From NCBI RefSeq assembly GCF_026891035.1, contig NZ_JAPTGG010000004.1:186001-250000 (forward strand): a DNA stretch of 64,000 nt, given 5' to 3'. This DNA is from Dasania phycosphaerae (lineage in GTDB: Bacteria; Pseudomonadota; Gammaproteobacteria; Pseudomonadales; Dasaniaceae). The position numbers were made by a program, and so were the translations under genes. Under the pieces are notes generated by a model. It ran no database searches. It was not told the origin of the DNA and saw only the letters and a program-made list of their open reading frames with translations. Shown here in pieces: positions 16,671-26,092 of this stretch; the stretch's first letter is position 1; each line of letters begins with the position of its first letter.

Positions 16671-17936
16671 TTATTCAAACTTGGGCACTTTTTCTAACAG
16701 CACATTGTAGTGTTGTTTTATTTGGCTTAAATCTATGCCATTCAAAAAAGATGAATAGGCCAACTGGCAGAGCAAAAAGCGCATATCGCTGGCCCAGGGG
16801 GGTAAATATTTAGGGGCTTTACAAAGGCCTCGCTCTTTCAGCTCATAGATAATAGGTATATCTTCTATGTCTAGCTTGCCGCAAAATAATAAGCGCAGGC
16901 AATCACCTCTGCCGGTAGTTACCAAGGTGCGCAAAAAATTATGCACCCGCAACAGGCCATCCAAATAAACCACATCTTTGGTAAACGGTGCGCCGCCGGT
17001 AAGCACTCCTCCTCTAAAAACACGCCTGGCGTTTTCAAAGGCCTGCTCTTCCTTGCCTGTGCGAGAGAGAAAATATTGGTACACCTGTAAAAAATCGGCG
17101 CCCTCTATGGCCATTTGTATAGCTAGAATTCTATCTGCCAGCCTGCGCATGCGGTCTATATCCATAGAGCCGGTAATAAACTCGGCAAACACCGCCAAGC
17201 CCTCTTGGGTTTTAGTGGTACCGGGGTGGCTGGCACCCAAAATCTTTAAATCGTTTTGCGCTAAACCATTTAGCGAGGTGGCCACATGTATATAGGCCTC
17301 GTGTTGTATAAGCTGATTAATATCCTTATCGGTAAAGCAGGCATTGCGACGTATGCGTATGCGATCAGAACCGGCCAAGGCATTGGCCGACAACTCATCG
17401 ACAATTTCTATTTTAGGGGCCTCTTCTTTAAACATGGCCTGTACTGCCACTGTCATTTCATCGGCAACGGTCTGTGCCAAGTGACAGGCCGGTGGTGGCG
17501 AGCCCATGTCAATACGAGTAAAGCTTTGTATCAAGCTATCAAACTGTTTGGCCAAGGCATAGGAGGTAGTAGATTCATCGGGCAGTGAGCTTAGCGGCGA
17601 GCCATACAGTTCGCTGGAGTATTTGAAAAAGTCTTTGCTGCCACAGGCCGATAACATACGGGCACTGTTTTCTATGGTGTGGCAATGACGGTTTAGCCAT
17701 TTATCTATGCTGGAGTCTTTAATATAACGCCTAGCCTCAGCCACTATAGCCAAGGTTTTTTGAGCATCAAAGGCAGGGTAGCTTACCTGCGGTAATTCCT
17801 TTGCACCCTGAGCAAAAAATTGCTCACGCACAGAGCTATCCCAACTAACATGGGTCAATATGCGTATGGGAACTAAGGCGCTATGCAATAAATTACAAAC
17901 ATGGGTAATTCTTTTATTTTCAGATTCTAAAGACAT
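16671..17936 (-). CDS. QEGLA-motif protein, DUF1704 (MATCAP-type metalloprotease fold)
   Basis: A 421-residue protein of the family labelled flavohemoglobin expression-modulating QEGLA motif protein. The motif TKTQEGLAVF lies at 242-250, and upstream is a zinc-peptidase-like HEAYIH (H212, E213, H217). This HExxxH plus the downstream glutamate matches the DUF1704 family, whose eukaryotic members (MATCAP/TMCP) are tubulin carboxypeptidases. No bacterial substrate is established. It lies downstream of hemY on the same strand (25-base gap), so it may be read with the haem genes. No signal peptide is visible, so it is probably cytoplasmic. Confidence 0.85.
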   Translation of the reverse strand: MSLESENKRITHVCNLLHSALVPIRILTHVSWDSSVREQFFAQGAKELPQVSYPAFDAQKTLAIVAEARRYIKDSSIDKWLNRHCHTIENSARMLSACGSKDFFKYSSELYGSPLSSLPDESTTSYALAKQFDSLIQSFTRIDMGSPPPACHLAQTVADEMTVAVQAMFKEEAPKIEIVDELSANALAGSDRIRIRRNACFTDKDINQLIQHEAYIHVATSLNGLAQNDLKILGASHPGTTKTQEGLAVFAEFITGSMDIDRMRRLADRILAIQMAIEGADFLQVYQYFLSRTGKEEQAFENARRVFRGGVLTGGAPFTKDVVYLDGLLRVHNFLRTLVTTGRGDCLRLLFCGKLDIEDIPIIYELKERGLCKAPKYLPPWASDMRFLLCQLAYSSFLNGIDLSQIKQHYNVLLEKVPKFE

Positions 17937-17961
17937 TTAGCTGCTCTAAAGGCTACTGAGC

Positions 17962-19203
17962 TTATGCCTTGATGCTGGGCATAGGTAACTCAGGCAAGCC
18001 ATGGGTGCTCATTAATAAACCTTGGTGAAAATAACTATTGCTCAACTCGTGCTTACCCAAGCGGGCCAATAAACGCCCCAGCTCAGCGCAGGCTTCACTA
18101 TTAGCAGATAATTTATTACTGCTTTCAAAGTACTCACGGGCCTTGCCCCATAATTCATTGCGCAACGACAAACGTCCCAGGCACAATAATAAGCGGGCAT
18201 CATTGGTGCGTTCTTTCAGCCAGTTTTCGGCATGCAGTAATTGCTTATTACTATCCGCTCCCTTAACCACACCATACAAATCTATTAATGCTGGCTGCCA
18301 ATCGCGATTAAGCTGATCACGCACCACCTTTTCGGCCAGTGCTTCATCGGCCACTCGCACTAAACATTGGGCATAGCATAAAACACTGGCGCTATCACGG
18401 CTCACCATTTTATTTTGCCGCTTCCACAGTGCTATTAAAGCCTCCTTGGCATTATTAACATTTGCATCGGTATTGGCCGCCACTATGGCCAATAACTGCT
18501 GCTGGCAACATTGCTGGCTAAGCGCCTGCAGCTCGTCCTTATCAATAATTTTATGCTTACTAAGCTCAGGTAATAAATTAGCAAGGCCATCCCAATCTTT
18601 TAGACCGGTATAAACCTGCTGTAGTAATTTATATACATAGGGGTATTTACTGGCTTCGTTTTTGGCACGGGTAAGTGTCGCCAAGCTGCGCTCTAAATAG
18701 CCTCTATCAATTTGCATTTCTGCCTGTGCAATCTCTACCGCTATAGCCGCCCCGCTATTACTCGCACTGGCCTTGGCCAGTAACTCGCGGGTTTTTTCAT
18801 CATCGCGCAACTCATTGCTAGCCCAAGCGGCAAATAAATAATTAATTAAGGGGGTGTCCGATTTTTCAGCCGCGCCGGTTAATAAACGCCGTGACTTTTC
18901 CCACTTGCCCTCTATAAAAGCAATAATGCCTTGGGCAGTTTTTTCACGGCTGCGCTTATGCCCGCGGCCAGAAAACCAACGGTTAAAGGCCAGGCTTTGG
19001 TTCACTAACCTATACGCCAACCACAGCACAAAACTAATTAACAACATCACTGCCAGCAAAGCGATAACGGCAACTGTGAGTGAGCTTTCTACGGTATACA
19101 AACCATAACTAATCAACACATAGCCAGGATCATGCTTGACCAAGCCAACAAAAGCTACCGCAGCAATTAATATTAATAGACAGACTAAAAATATTCGTTT
19201 CAT
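17962..19203 (-). CDS. hemY: Haem biosynthesis-associated protein HemY
   Basis: A 413-residue inner-membrane protein with two N-terminal membrane helices (about 3-20 and 42-64; MKRIFLVCLLILIAAVAFVG and VAVIALLAVMLLISFVLWLAY) followed by tetratricopeptide-like helical repeats (about 95-400). This is the proteobacterial HemY family encoded after hemX and is not the Bacillus protoporphyrinogen oxidase of the same name. It overlaps hemX by four bases. Its precise role in haem formation is not settled. The C-terminus ends in a short hydrophobic, proline-rich tail. Confidence 0.9.
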   Translation of the reverse strand: MKRIFLVCLLILIAAVAFVGLVKHDPGYVLISYGLYTVESSLTVAVIALLAVMLLISFVLWLAYRLVNQSLAFNRWFSGRGHKRSREKTAQGIIAFIEGKWEKSRRLLTGAAEKSDTPLINYLFAAWASNELRDDEKTRELLAKASASNSGAAIAVEIAQAEMQIDRGYLERSLATLTRAKNEASKYPYVYKLLQQVYTGLKDWDGLANLLPELSKHKIIDKDELQALSQQCCQQQLLAIVAANTDANVNNAKEALIALWKRQNKMVSRDSASVLCYAQCLVRVADEALAEKVVRDQLNRDWQPALIDLYGVVKGADSNKQLLHAENWLKERTNDARLLLCLGRLSLRNELWGKAREYFESSNKLSANSEACAELGRLLARLGKHELSNSYFHQGLLMSTHGLPELPMPSIKA

Positions 19204-20501
19204 GCTGCATTGCCTTCTACCGACTCGCCGCTTTGCTGTTGCGACTGGGGCGCGCTTTTCTTCTTGGGCAGCTCATGGCGGGTTTCTATATAGGTTTTTA
19301 AGGCACGTGATGACGCCGATATATCGGGCAGTTCTACGGTGACTGCCTGTTGTTTTAAATTCTCTAGTATTTGATTAACCGCTGCCACCTGATCGGGATT
19401 AATCGCGAAATAATCATTCAACCACTGCTGTGATTTAATCAGGCTTTGATCGTAAAGCTTTTGCTTGCCGGCTAAGAGTGCCAGTTGCGCTTGCTCAAAC
19501 ATCAAGCGTAAGTTATGTCGTATGGCAGCCTCTTGTTCGGGCGCCAATATAGGTTTGTAGACCTGCTCGCGGCGATTAATTTGTATGTACTGGCTGAGTT
19601 TATGCTTGGCCTGCTCTATGGCGCTGTTCATTCTTTGTTGCCAAGTTTTTTGCTCGCCAGACTTTTGCTCTTGTGTGTTTATGTTTAGCTGCGGCGCTTT
19701 AAATAAATCTATTTGCTCTACTTGCTGCGCCAGTGCACCTATACGCAAATATAGGCCTTCTAAATCGAAACGGGCCGCTGATTTTAAGGCGGTGATTTCC
19801 TGCGCTAAAATTTTGCGCACCGCATGCAAGGCGGCATCATCAAAGTCACGCAGTATGTCATCGGCCGCCGCTAATAACTCTGCCGCGCCCTCTAGCTCTT
19901 TGCCCATTAATAAGCGCTGGTTGGCCAGCTTCATTAAATATTCAGCTTCGGCTAGTAACCAATCCTCTCTATCGGTACTAGACATGGACTGCAAGCGTTG
20001 CTGCTGGCCTTTTACGGTTAAATCCAGACTATTTAATTGCTCCTGCAATTGCAGTTGTTGTTGCTGGCTCACGCGTAACTGTGCGTCTAATTGTTCGCGC
20101 AGCGTGGCCTCTTTTTGTTGCTGCAGTTGTGTTTGTTGCTGCAGCTGTTGTTGTAACTGGCTGAGTTCATCAACCAGTTCACTCTGCTGCTGTTGGCTTA
20201 ATTGGCTTTGCTGCCACACATAGCCACTGGCTAAAGCGGCAGCAAGAGCTAATAGCACTGCAACTAGCGCTATGGCCTTGCTAGCACCGGCTTTATTAGC
20301 CGCGGTAGGGGCGACGCTATGTGTATGGCTATCCGTGTTAGCACTGCTGTTTTTGGCGGCAGCATTTTTTGCTGTCGACGAGCTGTCTGCGCTGCCACTG
20401 CCTTTCATAGCGGACGCTTTTTGTTTGACTAAGTCTTGATTATCCTTAGCCGTATCATCCTGCTCTTTAGGCGTAGGCTGTTCCGTTTCTTTGTCGCTCA
20501 C
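19200..20501 (-). CDS. hemX: HemX-like membrane protein
   Basis: A 433-residue single-span protein with a hydrophilic N-terminus rich in K, S, T and A (1-70), one membrane helix at about 72-92 (AGASKAIALVAVLLALAAALASGYVW), and a long glutamine-rich coiled coil (about 93-175). The C-terminal domain contains DREDWLLAEAEYLMKLANQRLLM, the typical HemX signature. It sits between hemD and hemY in the usual order. The older uroporphyrinogen-III methyltransferase label is not supported: no methyltransferase motif is present. It is probably a scaffold or regulator of the haem pathway. Confidence 0.9.
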   Translation of the reverse strand: MSDKETEQPTPKEQDDTAKDNQDLVKQKASAMKGSGSADSSSTAKNAAAKNSSANTDSHTHSVAPTAANKAGASKAIALVAVLLALAAALASGYVWQQSQLSQQQQSELVDELSQLQQQLQQQTQLQQQKEATLREQLDAQLRVSQQQQLQLQEQLNSLDLTVKGQQQRLQSMSSTDREDWLLAEAEYLMKLANQRLLMGKELEGAAELLAAADDILRDFDDAALHAVRKILAQEITALKSAARFDLEGLYLRIGALAQQVEQIDLFKAPQLNINTQEQKSGEQKTWQQRMNSAIEQAKHKLSQYIQINRREQVYKPILAPEQEAAIRHNLRLMFEQAQLALLAGKQKLYDQSLIKSQQWLNDYFAINPDQVAAVNQILENLKQQAVTVELPDISASSRALKTYIETRHELPKKKSAPQSQQQSGESVEGNAA

Positions 20502-20518
20502 TAGACTCTCTCTTTGCT

Positions 20519-21316
20519 TTAGTTAGCTGTTGAGTTTTTTGCAAACTGCTGCAGTGCCGCCACACAGGCATCATCGCTGGCATTGTCGGCCACTATAATA
20601 TTTTTAGCTCCGGCTTGCTGGGCCAAGCCCGCCACTCGCTGGCCCGGCACTAACACGGTAAGTTGAGCCAGGCTTTCGGCCCCTGCCAGGGCAATAAAAT
20701 TTGCCAAGCTCTCACCGCTATTAACACATAGGGTATTAATATTCTGCGTTTCAATAATAGCAGCTAGCTCGCCTTTAGGCCTGCTAGGTAAATGACGCTG
20801 GTAGCACTCAGCATAATCCACTAACGCACCTCTGGCTTGTAGTTGCTCTGCCAAATATTCGCGGCCGCCTACGCCACGCACGATTAACACTTTTTGCTGC
20901 TCTATATGCTGTAAATCCATCAGCTGTAACAGCGCTTCGCTGTTCATGGCTACCGTAGGCGCACTGGCATCCAGGTCGTAACGCAGCATGGCATTGGCGG
21001 TGGCCACACCTATAGCATGCCACTGTATGCCCAGCGGCCACTGCGGCCAAAATTCTTGCATCCACTCAGCGCCATAATGCACAGCATTGGTGCTAATAAA
21101 AATCACATGATGATAATTATCAAGGTTGAGTAGCAATTGCTTAGTGACTGCGCGCGCGGGGTCATCCAGCGTTAAAGGCTGTAACTCCAATACGGGGTAA
21201 TGGACTACATGGGCACCTAGCTGGCTTAGCTTTTTAACTAAGGCGCTGCCCTGTTGTTCGGGGCGGGTAATTAAAATACCCTGCCCCGCTAAAGTGTGTG
21301 GGGCTGGCGCGTTCAT
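20519..21316 (-). CDS. hemD: Uroporphyrinogen-III synthase
   Basis: A 265-residue HemD that closes hydroxymethylbilane with inversion of ring D to give uroporphyrinogen III, the precursor of haem, sirohaem and corrin. The N-terminal ILITRPEQQGSALVKKLSQLGAHVVHYPVLEL is typical, and the C-terminal half contains the second repeat domain (LCVNSGESLANFIALAG). HemD sequences are very divergent, so position in the operon is important evidence. The start shares one base with the hemC stop, indicating coupling, and it ends 18 bases before hemX. Confidence 0.92.
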   Translation of the reverse strand: MNAPAPHTLAGQGILITRPEQQGSALVKKLSQLGAHVVHYPVLELQPLTLDDPARAVTKQLLLNLDNYHHVIFISTNAVHYGAEWMQEFWPQWPLGIQWHAIGVATANAMLRYDLDASAPTVAMNSEALLQLMDLQHIEQQKVLIVRGVGGREYLAEQLQARGALVDYAECYQRHLPSRPKGELAAIIETQNINTLCVNSGESLANFIALAGAESLAQLTVLVPGQRVAGLAQQAGAKNIIVADNASDDACVAALQQFAKNSTAN

Positions 21317-22254
21317 TAACTGCCGTATACGGCGCTGAGTATCTCGGCCGCACCTTGGCGTAGTAGGTCTTCGGCTACACTAATGCCCAGCGCTTCGGGG
21401 TCAGCCTTGGGGCCGCATTGTTCGCTAGTAAGCATCACGCTGCCATCGGGCTTGCCCACTAAGCCGCGCAACCAAAGTTGCTCGCTGTTATTTGGGTCGG
21501 TGATGGCGAAACAGGCGATGGGCACCTGGCAGCCGCCTTCTAAGCGTTTATTCAGCGCGCGCTCGGCCAGCACACACTCGGCAGTCGCAGGGTCGTGCAA
21601 GGGGGCCAGTAAGGCATGCAGGCGAGTATCATCACTGCGGCACTCTACCCCCACGGCACCTTGGCCACCGGCGGGCAGCATTTGGGTATCGCTAATCATC
21701 TTGCGTATACGCTCATGCATTTCTAGGCGCAGTAAACCGGCGGTGGCGAGTATGATGGCCTCGTATTGGCCTTCATCCAGTTTGCGCAGGCGGGTGTTAA
21801 CGTTGCCGCGCAAATCTAAAATTTCTAGGTCGGGGCGCTGCTGGCGCAGCTGACACTGCCTGCGCAAGCTGGAGGTGCCTACGCGCGCGCCCTGGGGTAA
21901 GTCCTCTATGCTGGCGTAGTCATTAGAAACAAAGGCATCGCTGGGGTCTTCTCTGGGGCAAATAATCGACAGCCCTAAGCCTTCGGGGAAGTCCATAGGT
22001 ACGTCTTTCATGGAGTGCACGGCGATATCGGCGCGGCCATCTAGCAGAGCAGCTTCCAGCTCTTTAACAAACAGCCCCTTGCCGCCAATTTTAGACAGCG
22101 GCGAATCCAGCAATACATCGCCCTTAGTCGTCATACCCAACAACTCCACCACTATGCCGGGGTGATGTTTTTCCAGCTCGGCTTTAATGTATTCCGCCTG
22201 CCATAGGGCGAGAGGGCTTTCACGGGTGGCGATAACAACTTTTTCTGGGGACAT
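21316..22254 (-). CDS. hemC: Hydroxymethylbilane synthase (porphobilinogen deaminase)
   Basis: A 312-residue enzyme polymerising four porphobilinogens to hydroxymethylbilane. The cofactor-attachment cysteine is C242 in EGGCQVP, the catalytic aspartate is D84 in HSMKDVP, and arginines of the substrate cleft are present in GTSSLRRQCQL and LRGNVNTRL. It is the first gene of hemC-hemD-hemX-hemY. The 95-bp gap to algR upstream contains a heptamer array and presumably a promoter, though no clear -35/-10 pair is visible. Length is normal. Confidence 0.97.
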   Translation of the reverse strand: MSPEKVVIATRESPLALWQAEYIKAELEKHHPGIVVELLGMTTKGDVLLDSPLSKIGGKGLFVKELEAALLDGRADIAVHSMKDVPMDFPEGLGLSIICPREDPSDAFVSNDYASIEDLPQGARVGTSSLRRQCQLRQQRPDLEILDLRGNVNTRLRKLDEGQYEAIILATAGLLRLEMHERIRKMISDTQMLPAGGQGAVGVECRSDDTRLHALLAPLHDPATAECVLAERALNKRLEGGCQVPIACFAITDPNNSEQLWLRGLVGKPDGSVMLTSEQCGPKADPEALGISVAEDLLRQGAAEILSAVYGS

Positions 22255-22308
22255 AACAACTCTTTACTGGTAATGAAATAACAAGGGCCAGTTTAACGCT
22301 TATTGGAC

Positions 22309-22358
22309 GGGGAGTCGCTAGCAAACCTCTAGAGACTATGTACTAGCGACTAGAGACT
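22309..22358 (-). repeat. Heptamer array overlapping the algR stop codon
   Basis: Read on the minus strand, 7-bp units in register include AGTCTCT (22352-22358), AGTCGCT (22345-22351), AGTACAT (22338-22344) and AGTCTCT (22331-22337), then a degenerate end with CTAGCGACT. The last serine and leucine codons and the TAG of algR lie within the first unit. Related arrays occur at five or more other gene ends in this window. Confidence 0.8.
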
Positions 22359-23099
22359 GTTAAGAAACTTGCGTAATTCCGGCATATGGCGGCGGCTAAC
22401 CTGCGGGCCTTGCTCCACCCCCGCTAGGCGCACATAAAAATTAGAGCCACTGCGATCCACGCCGGTAATATGCTGTACGGCTACCAAGGCATTGCGGTGC
22501 AGGCGTATAAATTGCTGGCTGAATTCTTCTTCTAACTCTTTGAGGGTGTCATCTATCAGGATTTCGGCCAAGCGGCCTTCGCGCTGGTAGATAATGCTGA
22601 CGTATTTTTGATCTGCTAAAAAATAACGTATATCGGCCACCGGCACTAACTCTATGCCGCGGCTGGACTTGGCGCTGATATAGTGGCGCTGCTCGCCTGG
22701 GTCGCCGCTATCGCTCTCGGCCAAGCTGGCTAGTTGCAGCTTGTTGAGCTTTTGCGCCTTGGCCAAGGCCTGGGCCAGCTTGTCGCGATTCACCGGTTTA
22801 AGCAGATAGCCCACCGCATTGGTGTCGAAGGCCTCTAGGGCGTAATCGTTATAGGCGGTGCAAAAAATCACTGCCGGCGGCTCATCCATGGCCATTAGCG
22901 CACGCGCCGCCTCTAGGCCATCCATTACCGGCATGCGTATGTCCATTAATAAGATATCGGGCTTATGCTTGTTAACCTGCTCTATAGCTTGCTGGCCATT
23001 GTCGGCTTCGGCCACCACTTGGTAGCCCTCGCTTTCCAGTACCAATCTCGCCAAGCGCTGCCTAGCCAAGGGTTCATCATCAACAATTAATACCTTCAT
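22350..23099 (-). CDS. algR: LytTR-family response regulator AlgR
   Basis: A 249-residue regulator with a receiver domain (1 to about 120; acidic pocket D7, D8; phospho-acceptor D53 in ILLMDIRMP) and a C-terminal LytTR DNA-binding domain (about 140-249: RYFLADQKYVSIIYQ, FIRLHRNALV). Its pairing with an AlgZ-type kinase and position between argH and hemC match AlgR of Pseudomonas, which controls alginate, type IV pili and virulence genes. Targets here are unknown. The start overlaps the end of algZ by four bases. The stop codon lies inside a heptamer repeat. Confidence 0.92.
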   Translation of the reverse strand: MKVLIVDDEPLARQRLARLVLESEGYQVVAEADNGQQAIEQVNKHKPDILLMDIRMPVMDGLEAARALMAMDEPPAVIFCTAYNDYALEAFDTNAVGYLLKPVNRDKLAQALAKAQKLNKLQLASLAESDSGDPGEQRHYISAKSSRGIELVPVADIRYFLADQKYVSIIYQREGRLAEILIDDTLKELEEEFSQQFIRLHRNALVAVQHITGVDRSGSNFYVRLAGVEQGPQVSRRHMPELRKFLNSL

Positions 23100-24184
23100 T
23101 CCTGATCTCCCAAGCTAACTGGGTAGCTGAGCTGCACGCTGTAGCGGCCAGCATCCTGCTCGGTTGTTAAACTAGCGCGCTCACCAAATAAAGCCTTAAG
23201 CCGGTGCTCTATATTGGGCAAGGCGATTCTATTGCCATGCCTATGAGGCAAGTCGGGATTATAGGGGTTGCTAATGCTCAGCCGCAGTATGCCCTGTTCA
23301 TAACTGGCAGCCACGGTTACCTTGCCGCCCTGGGCGAGGTTTTGAATGCCGTGGTAGATGGCGTTCTCTAATAAAGGCTGCAATACCAAGCTGGGCATGG
23401 CCAAGCTCATAGGCACCCCTGCCAGCTGCCACTCTACCTGTAGGCGCTCGCCCAGGCGGTTTTGCTCTATGCGTACATAGCTTTGGCATAGCTCTATTTC
23501 ATCGGCCAAGGTCATGGGGCTATTGCTGTCGTTGAGGCTGGCTCTAAACAGGGCCGATAAATCCTCCACCGCCCGCTCAGCTGCCTGCGGCTTTACGGCA
23601 ATAAGGCTGGCAATAATATTCATACTATTAAACAGAAAGTGGGGCCGTATACGCGACTGCAAGGCCTGTATGCGCGCCTGCAACTCGGCCTGCTGGCGCT
23701 GCTGTAATTGCTGAGCCAAATAAAAGTAACGCAGTGCTATGCCTGCTAATACTGCGGCAATTAAGGTAGTGGCCAGCAGCTGATCACCGTTGGGGGACCA
23801 GCGACCATCCAGCGCCGCCCCTGCCATTAGCCACTGCCCCAGCAGCGCTAACGCTGCCACCAATAATAAGATCAAGCCATAACTGCTGGCTGCCCCCCAA
23901 GCCAAGGGCATACGGCTTAAGCTGGGCCTAAGCTGGCACAGACAGGCGGCGCTGGCCAAAAAAGCCCACTGGCAAAACAAGGATTTTAGCGCAAAGCCCT
24001 GCCAGCTAAAGTGGCTGACACCGCTATCATCTAAGGTGAGCACTAGCGCAAGCAACTCAGCCAACAATACCAAAAACAGCACCGCCTTAACCTGACATAA
24101 ATCGGGCAGAAAAAAGCCCTGTGGCTGATCCCTGAGGCTGCTTGCGCTATTGTTATGCTTATTATCGTCCATGGGCCATATCAT
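23096..24184 (-). CDS. algZ: AlgZ/FimS-type sensor histidine kinase
   Basis: A 362-residue LytS/YehU-like kinase. About five hydrophobic segments fill residues 28-175 (including FLVLLAELLALVLTL and SSYGLILLLVAALALLGQWLM). The phospho-acceptor motif is IRPHFLFNSMNIIASL with H202 or so, and the ATPase part has LVLQPLLENAIYHGIQN and NIEHRL. It lacks a conventional HisKA domain, as expected for this class. It is cotranscribed with algR (four-base overlap) and divergent from argH. The signal sensed is unknown. An earlier in-frame start is possible; MDDNKH at residue 5 is an alternative. Confidence 0.9.
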   Translation of the reverse strand: MIWPMDDNKHNNSASSLRDQPQGFFLPDLCQVKAVLFLVLLAELLALVLTLDDSGVSHFSWQGFALKSLFCQWAFLASAACLCQLRPSLSRMPLAWGAASSYGLILLLVAALALLGQWLMAGAALDGRWSPNGDQLLATTLIAAVLAGIALRYFYLAQQLQQRQQAELQARIQALQSRIRPHFLFNSMNIIASLIAVKPQAAERAVEDLSALFRASLNDSNSPMTLADEIELCQSYVRIEQNRLGERLQVEWQLAGVPMSLAMPSLVLQPLLENAIYHGIQNLAQGGKVTVAASYEQGILRLSISNPYNPDLPHRHGNRIALPNIEHRLKALFGERASLTTEQDAGRYSVQLSYPVSLGDQE

Positions 24185-24298
24185 AGCAGAGGCTTTTCAA
24201 CGGCACACCGCCCCAATAGCAGCATCATGCGGCGCATGCTGTTATAATTCGCGGCTGCGATTAACCTAATAGTATTTTTAACGTGGTAAGTGACTGAC

Positions 24299-25696
24299 AT
24301 GAGTGAACAAGATCCAACAATCAAACCCTGGGGTGGCCGTTTTAGTGAGCCCACCGATGCCTTTGTAGAGCGTTTTACCGCCTCTGTTGATTTTGATCAG
24401 CGCCTGTACCACCACGATATTAATGGCTCTTTAGCCCACGCCAAGATGCTAGCCAAAGTGGGCGTGCTCAGCGATGAGGAATACCTAGCCATACAAACCG
24501 GCCTGGAAGAAATACGTGCCGATATCGCCGCCGGCAAATTTAACTGGTCGGTCACGCTGGAAGATGTGCACATGAACATCGAAGCCGCGCTTACCGACAA
24601 AATAGGCATTACCGGTAAAAAACTACACACCGGCCGCTCGCGCAACGACCAAATTGCCACCGATATACGCCTATACCTGCGCGACGAAATCGATAGTATC
24701 GCTACCGAGCTATCACGCTTACAACTGGGCCTAATCGAGGTAGCCCAGCGCGAAGCCAGCACCATAATGCCCGGCTTTACCCATTTGCAAACCGCCCAGC
24801 CGGTCACCTTTGGCCACCATCTATTAGCTTGGAACGAAATGCTACAGCGCGACTACAGCCGCCTGATGGACTGCCGCAAGCGCGTTAACCAAAGCCCCTT
24901 AGGCGCAGCGGCCTTAGCTGGCACCACCTACCCTATAGACCGCCACTACACGGCCGAGCTATTAGGCTTTGAAGCCCCCACCGAAAACTCTTTAGACTCA
25001 GTGAGCGACCGCGACTTCGCCATAGAGTTTGGTGCCTTCGCCAGCTTGCTAATGACCCATATGTCACGCTTTAGCGATGAGTTGGTACTGTGGACCTCGG
25101 CACAGTTTAACTTTATAGAACTGCCCGACCGCTTCTGCACCGGCTCGTCCATCATGCCGCAAAAGAAAAACCCCGACGTACCGGAATTAGTGCGCGGCAA
25201 ATCTGGCCGTGTTACCGGACATTTAATCAGCTTATTAATGTTGATGAAGTCACAGCCACTGGCTTACAACAAAGACAACCAAGAAGATAAAGAGCCACTG
25301 TTCGACACCATAGATACCGTCAAAGATTGCTTAAAAGCCTATGCCGATATGGTGCCTGCAATTAAGGCGCGTAAAGAATATATGGAAGAAGCAGCCCTAC
25401 GCGGTTTCTCTACCGCCACCGACTTGGCCGACTACCTGGTACGCAAAGGCATGCCCTTCCGCGATGCCCACGAAGTGGTAGGCAAATCGGTAGCCTATGG
25501 CGTAGCACAAAATAAAGACTTGTCAGAAATGACCCTGCAAGAGCTGCAACAGTTTAGCGACACCATAGAGCAAGATGTATTTGAAGTATTAACGCTGATT
25601 GGTTCTGTTAGTGCTCGCGATCATATAGGTGGCACTGCGCCCAAGCAGGTAAAGGCGGCGGCGGAAAGGGCTAAAGCGCTGGTCGCGCAGCGATAA
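24299..25696 (+). CDS. argH: Argininosuccinate lyase
   Basis: A 465-residue last enzyme of arginine synthesis, splitting argininosuccinate into arginine and fumarate. The fumarase/aspartase superfamily signature with the catalytic serine is GSSIMPQKKNPDVPEL; other landmarks are KPWGGRFSEPTD at the N-terminus and TGRSRNDQIATDIRL. I prefer ATG 24299 over the in-frame GTG 24290 because homologues start close to the KPWGGRF segment. A TATAAT at 24243-24248 is a possible -10 element, but no good -35 is seen. The gene is divergent from algZ. Confidence 0.96.
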   Translation: MSEQDPTIKPWGGRFSEPTDAFVERFTASVDFDQRLYHHDINGSLAHAKMLAKVGVLSDEEYLAIQTGLEEIRADIAAGKFNWSVTLEDVHMNIEAALTDKIGITGKKLHTGRSRNDQIATDIRLYLRDEIDSIATELSRLQLGLIEVAQREASTIMPGFTHLQTAQPVTFGHHLLAWNEMLQRDYSRLMDCRKRVNQSPLGAAALAGTTYPIDRHYTAELLGFEAPTENSLDSVSDRDFAIEFGAFASLLMTHMSRFSDELVLWTSAQFNFIELPDRFCTGSSIMPQKKNPDVPELVRGKSGRVTGHLISLLMLMKSQPLAYNKDNQEDKEPLFDTIDTVKDCLKAYADMVPAIKARKEYMEEAALRGFSTATDLADYLVRKGMPFRDAHEVVGKSVAYGVAQNKDLSEMTLQELQQFSDTIEQDVFEVLTLIGSVSARDHIGGTAPKQVKAAAERAKALVAQR

Positions 25697-25732
25697 CAAT
25701 TTACTATCAAGCACCCTCGCATCTGAATTAGC

Positions 25733-26046
25733 TACGGAGTACCCATAGCCCCTTGGGAGTCGCCGAGCAACGGAGAAAATTAACGGTACGCCGTAGCGAG
25801 CACTGTTTGAGTATTTTTTGATTGAATATCAAAAAATGCGAGTTGCGCAGCGGCCGTTAATTTTGATTCAAAAACACTGAAGTGTTTTTTCACCCTGCGG
25901 GCGACCTAAAGGTCGTCCAAATTGTTTTACAATTTGTTAGAGTAGCACAGGGCACCCGCAGGGCGACGGACTAGGGGTGCCCTTTCTTTTGGTTCTGTTT
26001 TCTTTGGGCAAGCAAAGAAAATGAACTCGCCCAGCAGGGCGAAACA
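25733..26046. repeat. Structured dispersed intergenic repeat, copy B
   Basis: About 314 bp with the same conserved blocks and order as 11327-11645, but different stem sequences. Outer stem 25776-25786 with 25854-25864 (11 perfect pairs), inner hairpin 25813-25822/25828-25837 (10 pairs), 25870-25878/25881-25889 (9 pairs), a 9-pair stem 25893-25901/25955-25963 enclosing hairpins 25902-25907/25910-25915 and 25918-25925/25929-25936. The 3' part again carries TTTCTTTG-loop-CAAAGAAA and CGCCC-loop-GGGCG hairpins. It occupies most of the 500-bp gap between argH and cobU. Confidence 0.85.
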
Positions 26047-26092
26047 AAAGCTTAAAATTGGCACAAAAAACAAAGCGGAATTAAAGCACTGG

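Noticed and set aside
19585..20223. Plus-strand 212-codon frame antisense to hemX
   Set aside because: Cysteine/serine-rich low-complexity translation, as expected from the antisense of a glutamine-rich coiled coil.
17962..20501. HemX as uroporphyrinogen-III methyltransferase and HemY as protoporphyrinogen oxidase
   Set aside because: HemX has no SAM-binding motif and HemY has no FAD-binding motif; these are legacy names for membrane/TPR proteins of the operon.
24221..24240. Imperfect palindrome AGCAT...ATGCT before argH as an operator
   Set aside because: Short, overlapping arms and no match to an arginine-repressor box; could be chance.
11327..26046. Integron attC or retron reading of the structured repeats
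   Set aside because: attC sites also keep structure over sequence, but no core-site pair, integron integrase or reverse transcriptase is visible in the window, and the 5' and 3' blocks are far more conserved than in attC sites.
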